A stretch of DNA of 50,550 nt from NCBI GenBank assembly GCA_945869265.1, contig CAMBOI010000023.1:1-50550 (forward strand), read 5' to 3'. Below, one piece after another: positions 11,616 through 18,795 of the stretch; position 1 is the stretch's first letter, and each line of letters starts with the position of its first letter. A program made the translations under genes and the position numbers. The notes beneath the pieces were generated by a model. It saw nothing but the letters and a program-made list of their open reading frames with translations, did no database searches and was not told the DNA's origin. This stretch comes from an uncultured Prevotella sp. GTDB taxonomy: Bacteria > Bacteroidota > Bacteroidia > Bacteroidales > Bacteroidaceae.

Positions 11616-11632
11616 ATAAAATATTTCTTTTT

Positions 11633-11670
11633 GGAAAACTTTTCCCCGAAAATTTTTATGAAAGTTTTCC
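11633..11670. repeat. inverted repeat between nitroreductase and nrdJ
   Basis: GGAAAACTTT (11633-11642) and AAAGTTTTCC (11661-11670) are perfect 10-base inverted arms 18 bases apart. The left arm is itself part of a 13-base palindrome (11633-11645, GGAAAA-C-TTTTCC). It lies at the -33 side of both divergent promoters and is a candidate operator. Confidence 0.6.
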
Positions 11671-11702
11671 CAAAAAAATTTTTTTATCTCGAAAATTATT
11701 CA

Positions 11703-11710
11703 TAACTTTG
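11703..11710 (+). promoter_or_regulatory. -7 element for nrdJ
   Basis: TAACTTTG matches TAnnTTTG and sits 24 bases before the nrdJ ATG. The expected -33 position holds only a T-run. The leader is too short for a cobalamin riboswitch. Confidence 0.6.
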
Positions 11711-11733
11711 CGCCGCAAATCATAAAACTTATA

Positions 11734-14307
11734 ATGGAACCGATTAAGACTTACACTTATGACGAGGCTTTCGAGGCCTCATTAAAGTACTTTGCTGGCG
11801 ATGAATTGGCAGCCCGTGTGTGGGTGAACAAATACGCCATGAAGGACAGTTTTGGAAATATTTTCGAGCAGTCGCCCGACCAGATGCACTGGCGCATAGC
11901 CAACGAGGTGGCACGCATCGAGAAGAAGTACAACAACCCGATGTCGGCTGAGCAGGTGTTCGAACTGCTCGACCACTTCCGCTATATCATTCCGGCGGGA
12001 AGTCCGATGACGGGCATAGGCAACAACCATCAGGTGGCTTCGCTGAGCAACTGCTTTGTGATAGGTCTTGATGGCAATGCCGACTCCTACGGCGCCATTC
12101 TGCGCGTGGACGAGGAGCAGGTGCAGCTGATGAAGCGTCGTGGCGGTGTGGGTCATGATCTCTCGCATCTGCGTCCGAAGGGTTCGCCTGTCAACAACTC
12201 CGCCCTCACATCCACTGGTCTTGTGCCTTTCATGGAGCGCTACAGCAACTCTACTCGCGAGGTGGCACAGGACGGACGTCGCGGTGCGCTCATGCTCTCG
12301 GTGAGCATCAAGCATCCCGATGCCGAGGCATTCATCGACGCCAAGATGACCGAGGGAAAGGTGACGGGAGCCAACGTGTCGGTGAAGATCGACGACGAGT
12401 TTATGCAGTGTGCTGTTGAGGGAAAGACATATACTCAGCAGTTCCCCATCGACAGCAAGGAACCGCAGTTCACCAAGGATGTGGATGCCAAGGCCCTGTG
12501 GGAGAAGATTGTGCACAACGCATGGAAGAGTGCCGAGCCAGGTGTGCTCTTCTGGGACACCATCACACGCGAGAGCATTCCCGACTGCTATGCCGACTTG
12601 GGATTCCGCACCGTGTCAACCAACCCCTGCGGTGAGATACCACTTTGCCCCTACGACTCATGCCGACTGCTGAGCATCAACCTCTATTCATACGTGGTGA
12701 ATCCCTTCACTCCCGAGGCATACTTTGATTTCGACCTTTTCAAGAAGCATGTGTTCATGGCTCAAAGAATCATGGACGATATCGTTGACCTCGAGCTCGA
12801 GAAGATTGACGCCATCATGGCAAAGATAAATACCGACCCGCAGAACGACGAGGTGAAGGGCACTGAGTATCATCTGTGGGAGAAGATTAAGAAAAAGAGC
12901 GGTATGGGCCGACGCACCGGTGTGGGTATCACTGCCGAGGGCGACATGATTGCCGCCATGGGATTGAGATATGGCACTCAGGAAGCCACTGACTTCTCGG
13001 TGAGCGTGCACAAGACCCTCGCCCTGACCGCCTACCGCTCGTCGGTGGAGATGGCAAAGGAGAGAGGCGCCTTCGAGGTGTTCGACGCCAAGCGCGAGGA
13101 GAACAACCCCTTCCTGCTGCGTATCAAGGATGCAGATGCCGAACTGTATGCCGACATCATGAAGTATGGTCGCAGAAACATCGCATGTCTTACTATCGCT
13201 CCTACGGGTACCACATCTCTTATGACACAGACCACCAGCGGTATCGAACCTGTCTTCCTGCCTGTGTATAAGCGTCGCCGCAAGGTGAACCCCAACGACG
13301 AGGCTGTGCACGTGGATTATGTGGATGAGGTGGGCGACTCATTCGAGGAATACATCGTATATCACAAGAAGTTCATGACATGGATGGAGGTCAACGGATA
13401 TGACACCACCAAGAAATATACTCAGGAGGAAATCGACCATCTCGTGGCTAAGTCGCCTTATTACAAGGCTACCGCCAACGATGTTGACTGGCTGATGAAG
13501 GTGAAGATGCAGGGTGCCATACAGAAGTGGGTTGACCACTCTATCAGTGTCACCGTCAACCTGCCCAACGACGTTGACGAGCAGCTCGTCAACCGACTCT
13601 ATGTCGAGGCATGGCGCTCGGGATGCAAGGGATGCACCATCTATCGCGACGGAAGCCGCAGCGGTGTGATGATCTCCGTGTCGAAGAAAGATAAGAAGGA
13701 GAATACGGCTGCAGCCGACGTGGAGAACGCTCCCGAGGTGCCGTGCAAGCGTCCCGAGGTGACAGAGGTTCGCCCGCAAGTGCTCGACTGTGATGTCGTT
13801 CGCTTCCAAAACAACAAGGAGAAGTGGGTGGCATTCGTGGGATTGCTCAATGGTTATCCCTACGAGATTTTCACCGGATTGCAGGACGACGAAGAGGGTA
13901 TCGTATTGCCCAAGACAGTCACCAAGGGTAAGATTATCAAGAATGTGGATGAAACGGGCAAGCGCCGCTACGACTTCCAGTTTGAGAACAAGCGTGGCTA
14001 CAAGACCACCGTTGAGGGTCTCTCTGAGAAGTTTAATCCAGAGTATTGGAACTATGCCAAGCTCATCAGTGGTGTATTGCGCTACCGTATGCCTATCGAC
14101 CATGTGATACGTCTTGTAAGTTCGCTGCAACTCAAGAGCGAGAGCATCAACACCTGGAAGAATGGTGTGGAGCGCGCATTGAAGAAATACATTACCGATG
14201 GCACAGAGGCCAAGGGTCAGAAGTGTCCTCAGTGTGGTCAGGAGACCCTGGTATATCAAGAGGGTTGCCTTATCTGCAAGAACTGTGGTGCAAGCCGTTG
14301 TGGATAA
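11734..14307 (+). CDS. nrdJ: adenosylcobalamin-dependent ribonucleotide reductase (class II)
   Basis: An 857-residue class II ribonucleotide reductase, which makes deoxyribonucleotides using a radical generated from adenosylcobalamin and is oxygen-independent. NPCGEIPL (about residues 296-303) is the active-site cysteine/glutamate loop and PTGTTS (about 489) is the phosphate-binding loop. GCKGCTIYRDGSRSG (about 629-643) is typical of the long B12-dependent type. The C-terminus is a zinc ribbon (CPQCG ... CKNCGASRC, about 830-856) carrying the redox cysteines. The length fits the family. The gene heads a run with folB four bases after its stop. The enzyme needs B12, and a TonB receptor is encoded 4.5 kb away, but any link is speculation. 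Confidence 0.95.
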   Translation: MEPIKTYTYDEAFEASLKYFAGDELAARVWVNKYAMKDSFGNIFEQSPDQMHWRIANEVARIEKKYNNPMSAEQVFELLDHFRYIIPAGSPMTGIGNNHQVASLSNCFVIGLDGNADSYGAILRVDEEQVQLMKRRGGVGHDLSHLRPKGSPVNNSALTSTGLVPFMERYSNSTREVAQDGRRGALMLSVSIKHPDAEAFIDAKMTEGKVTGANVSVKIDDEFMQCAVEGKTYTQQFPIDSKEPQFTKDVDAKALWEKIVHNAWKSAEPGVLFWDTITRESIPDCYADLGFRTVSTNPCGEIPLCPYDSCRLLSINLYSYVVNPFTPEAYFDFDLFKKHVFMAQRIMDDIVDLELEKIDAIMAKINTDPQNDEVKGTEYHLWEKIKKKSGMGRRTGVGITAEGDMIAAMGLRYGTQEATDFSVSVHKTLALTAYRSSVEMAKERGAFEVFDAKREENNPFLLRIKDADAELYADIMKYGRRNIACLTIAPTGTTSLMTQTTSGIEPVFLPVYKRRRKVNPNDEAVHVDYVDEVGDSFEEYIVYHKKFMTWMEVNGYDTTKKYTQEEIDHLVAKSPYYKATANDVDWLMKVKMQGAIQKWVDHSISVTVNLPNDVDEQLVNRLYVEAWRSGCKGCTIYRDGSRSGVMISVSKKDKKENTAAADVENAPEVPCKRPEVTEVRPQVLDCDVVRFQNNKEKWVAFVGLLNGYPYEIFTGLQDDEEGIVLPKTVTKGKIIKNVDETGKRRYDFQFENKRGYKTTVEGLSEKFNPEYWNYAKLISGVLRYRMPIDHVIRLVSSLQLKSESINTWKNGVERALKKYITDGTEAKGQKCPQCGQETLVYQEGCLICKNCGASRCG

Positions 14308-14311
14308 AATT

Positions 14312-14677
14312 ATGATGAAGACATCAATATTCTTAGACGATGTCCGCTTCCATGCCTTTCACGGGGTGATGCCCCAGGAGAGGGCAGTGGGGGCGGACTT
14401 CACTGTTTCGCTCAATGTGGGATATGATTTCGTGAAGGCGGCGGAAAACGACGACCTCACCGACACCATCAGCTATGCCGACCTGTATGAGGTGGTAAAG
14501 GCAGAGATGGAGAAACCCTCGCAATTGCTCGAGCATGTGGCGCTGAGGATAGTGAAGGCTGTGGCGGCGAGATGGCCCCGGATTGACACCATAGACCTGC
14601 GTCTCGCCAAGGACAATCCCCCCATGGGAGCCGACTGCAAGGGCGCGGGAGTGGAAATACATTATATTAATAAATGA
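14312..14677 (+). CDS. folB: dihydroneopterin aldolase
   Basis: A folate-pathway enzyme that cleaves 7,8-dihydroneopterin to 6-hydroxymethyl-dihydropterin and glycolaldehyde. The ATG at 14312, just after the nrdJ stop, gives 121 residues, the usual FolB length; a longer frame reaching back into nrdJ is not needed. Recognisable parts are IFLDDVRFHAFHGVMPQER at the start, the DTISYADLYEVV substrate-pocket segment, LLEHVALRIVKAV, and the C-terminal strand with LRLAKDNPPMGADCKGAGVEI, which holds the conserved lysine. It probably shares the nrdJ transcript; both support nucleotide supply. Confidence 0.92.
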   Translation: MMKTSIFLDDVRFHAFHGVMPQERAVGADFTVSLNVGYDFVKAAENDDLTDTISYADLYEVVKAEMEKPSQLLEHVALRIVKAVAARWPRIDTIDLRLAKDNPPMGADCKGAGVEIHYINK

Positions 14678-14692
14678 TAAATATCACGCCGT

Positions 14693-14727
14693 TTTGCCCG
14701 TTATGTCGATATTTATTACTAATTTTG
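14693..14727 (+). promoter_or_regulatory. promoter of the amidase gene
   Basis: TAATTTTG at 14720-14727 is a good -7 match, with TTTG at 14693-14696 upstream at a slightly long spacing of 23. The position supports the ATG at 14751 and not an earlier one. Confidence 0.5.
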
Positions 14728-14750
14728 CAACTGATTATATAATAAGGTAT

Positions 14751-15965
14751 ATGAACAGAAGGATTGTAGCTACGATAATGCTGGTATTCACGCTCGCTGT
14801 GGCAATGGCAGCCAAGAAGGGTTTCACGCTCGTCATCGACGCCGGACATGGAGGTCATGACGCAGGCGCTCTTGGCACTTTCTCCAAGGAGAAGAATATC
14901 AACCTCAACGTGGCGCTCGCCTTCGGACGACTCGTGGAGAACAACTGCCCACAGGTGAAAGTCATATACACACGCAAAACCGACGTCTTTATCCCGCTCC
15001 ATCAAAGAGCCGACATTGCCAACCGCAACAAGGCCGACCTCTTCATCTCCATACACACCAACGCCCTGCCCAAGGGCGCAAGGGCTATGGGATTGGAGAC
15101 ATATACCCTCGGTATGCATAGGGTATCCGACAACTTTGATGTGGCGAAGAGAGAAAACTCGGTCATCCTGATCGAGAAGGACTATAAGCAGCACTACGAG
15201 GGATTCGACCCTAATTCATCCGAGAGCTATATCATGTTTGAGTTTATGCAGGACAAGAACATGGCGCAGAGCGTGGAACTGGCACGACTTGTGCAGAAGC
15301 GCACATGCGCAGTGGCGGCACGACCTAACAAGGGAGTGAAGCAGGCGGGATTTCTCGTGCTCCGAGAGACGTCGATGCCCAGCTGCCTCATTGAGTTGGG
15401 ATTCATCTCCACTCCCTCCGAGGAGCAATTCCTGAATAGCGACGAGGGTGTGGCAAGCATGGGAAGGGGCATTTACCTGGCCTTCTGCGAATACTTGGCA
15501 AAGTATGACAAGTCGTTCACCGTGCCATTCAAACCGGGTGAGAACGTGAAGCCGCAGATGACTGAACCCGAAAAGGAGACAGTAAAGGAAGAGAAGAAGG
15601 AAGAGAAGAAGGAAGAGAAAAAGGAAGAGAAGAAGGTAGAGAAGGAAGAAAAGAATGATGCTTCTCAGCAAGCTGAAGCTCCGGAAAAGAGCGAGGCACC
15701 GGTGTTCAAGGTGCAGATACTCACAAGCAGAGTGAAACTCAAGAGCAGAAGCCGACAGTTGAAGGGACAGGAGGACGCCGACTTCTATAAGGACGGCAAC
15801 CTGTATAAATACACGGTGGGAGCATCCACCAACTACAACGAGATCTACCGACTGCGCAAACAGTTGCTCGACCGATTCCCCGAGGCGTTTATCATCGCCT
15901 TTAAGAACGGACAGAGAATGGATGTGCAGCAGGCGATAAGGGAGTTTAAGAAATTGAAAAATTGA
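14751..15965 (+). CDS. N-acetylmuramoyl-L-alanine amidase with SPOR-like C-terminus
   Basis: A periplasmic zinc amidase (Amidase_3) that cuts between N-acetylmuramate and the peptide stem during cell separation. The ATG at 14751 gives 404 residues with a signal peptide (MNRRIVATIMLVFTLAVAMA). IDAGHGGHDAGA (about 29-40) holds the first zinc ligand, KRENSV the glutamate ligand and SIHTNA the second histidine. CLIELGF carries the catalytic glutamate. After the domain comes a lysine/glutamate-rich linker built on repeats of KEEKKEE (about residues 265-305). The last 80 or so residues, beginning FKVQILTSRVKLK, resemble a SPOR peptidoglycan-binding domain. An upstream extension in frame would hide the signal peptide and overlap the promoter, so I reject it. 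The MCE gene follows 28 bases later. Confidence 0.92.
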   Translation: MNRRIVATIMLVFTLAVAMAAKKGFTLVIDAGHGGHDAGALGTFSKEKNINLNVALAFGRLVENNCPQVKVIYTRKTDVFIPLHQRADIANRNKADLFISIHTNALPKGARAMGLETYTLGMHRVSDNFDVAKRENSVILIEKDYKQHYEGFDPNSSESYIMFEFMQDKNMAQSVELARLVQKRTCAVAARPNKGVKQAGFLVLRETSMPSCLIELGFISTPSEEQFLNSDEGVASMGRGIYLAFCEYLAKYDKSFTVPFKPGENVKPQMTEPEKETVKEEKKEEKKEEKKEEKKVEKEEKNDASQQAEAPEKSEAPVFKVQILTSRVKLKSRSRQLKGQEDADFYKDGNLYKYTVGASTNYNEIYRLRKQLLDRFPEAFIIAFKNGQRMDVQQAIREFKKLKN

Positions 15966-15993
15966 AATATTATAGAATTAAATATATACGAGT

Positions 15994-16896
15994 ATGAAAT
16001 ATTTTACAAAGGAAGTGCAAATTGCACTTGTGGCCATTGTTGGCCTTGTGGTGTTGTTCTTCGGACTTCAGTTTCTGAAAGGTGTCAATCTCACGTCTTC
16101 AGATACGAGATACTATGCACAGTTTGACGACATGAGCGGACTCTCGGCCAACTGCCCCGTGTATGCCGACGGATATAAGGTTGGCATCGTCAAGGACATC
16201 ATCTTCAACTATGGTGGCAGCCAACCTAATGTGGCAGTGCTCGACCTTGACGCAAAGATGAGACTGCCTAAGGGTACGTCGGCGGAGATTGAAGCCGACA
16301 TGCTCGGTAACATCAAACTCAACCTGCTGCTCGCCAACAACCCGCGCGAGCGTATGGAGGCAGGCGACACCATCAAGGGCGACATGAGCGAAGGACTCAT
16401 GTCGAGGGTGGGAGCCATGCTGCCTACGGTGGAGAAGATGCTGCCCAAGCTCGACTCTATCCTCGCCAGTGTCAACGCCCTGCTTGCCGACCCAGCCATC
16501 GCCAACTCGCTGCACAACGTGGAGAAGATCACTGCCGACCTGACAGTGACTACCCAACAGCTCAACACGATGATGGGCGGAGTGAACAAGCAGTTGCCCA
16601 CGCTCATGGCAAAAGCCAACAACGTGATGGACAACACCGAGACACTCACTCGCAACCTCAGCGAAATCGACGTGCAGTCAACAATGAACAAGGTGAACGC
16701 CACTCTCGATAACGTGGAGCAGATGACGGCAAAGCTCAACAGCAACGAGGGTACACTCGGATTGCTCATGCGCGACCCCACGCTCTACAACAATCTCAGC
16801 AACACCATGGGTAGTGCCAACGAACTGCTTATCGACCTCAAGGCTCATCCCAAGAGATATGTCCACTTCTCCCTCTTCGGACGCAAGGACAAGTAA
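15994..16896 (+). CDS. MCE/MlaD family lipid-transport protein
   Basis: A 300-residue single-pass inner-membrane protein. A hydrophobic anchor (about residues 8-28, IALVAIVGLVVLFFGLQFL) precedes one MCE domain (about 37-110, from DTRYYAQFDDMSGLSANCPVYA). A long helical region follows with repeated LNTMM/NNVMDN segments, as in MlaD-type periplasmic hexamers that move phospholipids between membranes. The partner ATPase and permease (MlaF/MlaE) are not next to it. The pairing with an upstream cell-wall amidase is common in Bacteroidota. The gene probably belongs to the same transcript as the amidase. The function is by family only. Confidence 0.88.
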   Translation: MKYFTKEVQIALVAIVGLVVLFFGLQFLKGVNLTSSDTRYYAQFDDMSGLSANCPVYADGYKVGIVKDIIFNYGGSQPNVAVLDLDAKMRLPKGTSAEIEADMLGNIKLNLLLANNPRERMEAGDTIKGDMSEGLMSRVGAMLPTVEKMLPKLDSILASVNALLADPAIANSLHNVEKITADLTVTTQQLNTMMGGVNKQLPTLMAKANNVMDNTETLTRNLSEIDVQSTMNKVNATLDNVEQMTAKLNSNEGTLGLLMRDPTLYNNLSNTMGSANELLIDLKAHPKRYVHFSLFGRKDK

Positions 16897-17248
16897 CGGA
16901 AAAAACGCAGAAGGAAGGTTATTTTTATTTTGTATAAATTATACCCTCGGAGTGGAAATAGTCAGTTTTGACTTTCGAAAATGCTGATTTATAAAGACTT
17001 TCAGATACCTCAAACCGCCTTTGTGGATATATTCCGCAAAAGTGGTTTGTTGTTTTTAAGTGATTGATATTCAGATAGTTTGAAAATTGCAAGTGTTGAT
17101 ATTACAATCATGTTACGTGAAACATTGTAATCTTCGATAAATTAGGGAGTTAAGTGTGTGATACCAATTATGGTTAAAAAAGATAAATTTGCATATTCCA
17201 AAAAAAATTCCGAAATTTGCACTCGAATTTAAGTAAAACGACAAGTCA
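16897..17248 (+). promoter_or_regulatory. dnaA upstream region with two hairpins and a promoter
   Basis: A 352-bp non-coding gap. It holds a two-part hairpin at 17011-17049 (CAAACC with GGTTTG, a 3x3 internal loop, then TTTGTGG with CCGCAAA). That hairpin contains TGTGGATAT (17022-17030), one base off the DnaA box TGTGGATAA. A second, bulged hairpin is at 17101-17131 (TTACAA/TTGTAA and TGTT/AACA). A promoter follows at 17188-17219. No cluster of DnaA boxes or AT-rich 13-mers is evident, so I do not call an origin. Confidence 0.55.
17188..17219 (+). promoter_or_regulatory. likely dnaA promoter
   Basis: TTTG (17188-17191), a 20-base spacer and GAAATTTG (17212-17219; only the first T of TAnnTTTG is replaced by G). 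The dnaA ATG follows 29 bases later. A second possible -7 element, TAAATTTG, overlaps at 17184-17191. Confidence 0.55.
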
Positions 17249-18661
17249 ATGATAAACTCTCACAGTGCGCTTTGGGACAAATGCCTCGCCTTGATAAAGG
17301 AAAACGTTTCTGAGCAGCAATATAATACGTGGTTTTCACCAATCGTCTTCGAGTCCTTCTCTGAAAAGGACAAGACGTTGTTGGTGCAGGTTCCAAGTCC
17401 TTATGTATATGAGTACTTGGAGGAGTACTATATTGACTTGTTGAGTAGGGTACTCTCCAAATGCTTCGGCGACGGAGTAAAGCTCACCTATCGTATCGTG
17501 GCCGACAAGACTCACGGTCTCACCACCGATGTGCAGGCGGGCGAGGCAGTGGGCATCGAGCGTCCGCAACCCACGGCACGCGGCAACAAGGCTCCCACGC
17601 CCCTCGACGCTGCCATGCCGCAGGATCTCAATCCCCAACTCAACCCCAAGCAGACATTTAATAATTTTATAGAAGGTAATAGCAACAAACTGCCCCGCAC
17701 GGTGGGACTGTCTATTGCCGAGCATCCGGGAAAATCAACATTCAACCCCTTCTATATGTATGGCCCTTCGGGCTGCGGAAAGACCCACCTCATCAATGCC
17801 ATCGGCGTGAGATGCAAGGAGCTCTATCCGCAGAAGAGGGTGCTATATGTGAGTGCGCGCCTCTTCCAGGTGCAGTTCACCGACTCGTTGCTGAAGAAGA
17901 GAATCAACGACTTCATCAACTTCTATCAAAGCATAGACGTGCTCATCGTGGATGATATTCAGGAGTGGGCTACCGCCACAAGCACTCTCGACACCTTCTT
18001 CCACATCTTCAACCATCTCTTCCGCAATGGCAAGCAGATAATACTTGCCAGCGACCGTCCACCCGTGGATCTTCAGGGGATGAAGGACCGCCTGCTTACG
18101 CGATTCTCATGCGGACTCATCGCCGAGATGGAGAAGCCGAATGTGGAATTGTGCGTGGATATTCTCAAGAACAAGTGCCGTCGCGACGGATTGAAGATTC
18201 CTGAGGATGTAATCAGATATATCGCCGAGACGGCAAGTGGCAGTGTGCGCGACCTCCAGGGTGTCATCAATTCACTATTGGCTTATTCGGTGGTGTATAA
18301 CAGTAATGTGGATATGCATCTTGCAGAAAGGGTTATCAAGCGTGCAGTGAAGATGGACAATCATCCGCTCACCATCGACGATATTCTTGAGAAGGTGTGC
18401 AATCACTTCAACGTGTCGCAGCAGAACGTGTTCAGTCGCAGTCGCAAGCGCGAGTATGTGCTCGTGCGCCAAGTGTCGATGTATCTCGCACAGAAATACA
18501 CCAAGATGCCCGCCTCGCGCATCGGACAGCTCATTGGCAATCGCGACCACTCAACTGTCATCCACTCATGCTCGACGATAGAAAAACGAATGAAGATTGA
18601 CAAGGATTTTCAGAACGAGATGACGGAGATCGAAACATCGTTTAGAATTAAAAATTCGTAA
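17249..18661 (+). CDS. dnaA: chromosomal replication initiator DnaA
   Basis: DnaA (470 aa) binds DnaA boxes at oriC and opens the duplex to start replication. Domain I begins at residue 5 with LWDKCLALIKENVSEQQYNTWF. A linker to about residue 130 follows. The AAA+ domain has Walker A GPSGCGKTHL (about 171-180), Walker B VLIVDDIQ (about 231-238) and a sensor region ILASDRPP. The C-terminal DNA-binding domain IV carries the DnaA signature GNRDHSTVIHSC. Length and order are normal. The gene is not next to dnaN or gyrB. It is followed by a strong bidirectional terminator. Confidence 0.97.
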   Translation: MINSHSALWDKCLALIKENVSEQQYNTWFSPIVFESFSEKDKTLLVQVPSPYVYEYLEEYYIDLLSRVLSKCFGDGVKLTYRIVADKTHGLTTDVQAGEAVGIERPQPTARGNKAPTPLDAAMPQDLNPQLNPKQTFNNFIEGNSNKLPRTVGLSIAEHPGKSTFNPFYMYGPSGCGKTHLINAIGVRCKELYPQKRVLYVSARLFQVQFTDSLLKKRINDFINFYQSIDVLIVDDIQEWATATSTLDTFFHIFNHLFRNGKQIILASDRPPVDLQGMKDRLLTRFSCGLIAEMEKPNVELCVDILKNKCRRDGLKIPEDVIRYIAETASGSVRDLQGVINSLLAYSVVYNSNVDMHLAERVIKRAVKMDNHPLTIDDILEKVCNHFNVSQQNVFSRSRKREYVLVRQVSMYLAQKYTKMPASRIGQLIGNRDHSTVIHSCSTIEKRMKIDKDFQNEMTEIETSFRIKNS

Positions 18662-18680
18662 ATCAAAGAATTAAAATAAA

Positions 18681-18724
18681 AAAGTTCGTTTGCGAAAATC
18701 AACCGCAAACGAACTTTAATTTTT
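18681..18724. terminator. bidirectional terminator between dnaA and the TonB receptor
   Basis: A perfect 14-bp stem (18681-18694 with 18704-18717, arm AAAGTTCGTTTGCG) with a 9-base loop. It is followed on the plus strand by AATTTTT and on the minus strand by TTTTATTTT, so it serves both convergent genes. Confidence 0.85.
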
Positions 18725-18795
18725 CAATATTTCAACTTTCAATTTTCAACTTTCAATTTTCAATTTTCAATTTTCAACTTTCAATTTTCAAAATT
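18722..18795. repeat. TTTTCAA/ACTTTCAA heptamer repeat array
   Basis: About nine degenerate copies of a 7-8 base unit (TTTTCAA, CTTTCAA) run from the terminator into the last codons of the TonB receptor. They encode its final FEF and stop. Confidence 0.8.

Noticed and set aside
11584..11733. Cobalamin riboswitch upstream of nrdJ
   Set aside because: The leader after the -7 element is under 25 bases and no B12-box is present.
16897..17248. oriC next to dnaA
   Set aside because: Only one near-match to a DnaA box and no AT-rich 13-mer cluster. Bacteroidota origins are often not beside dnaA.
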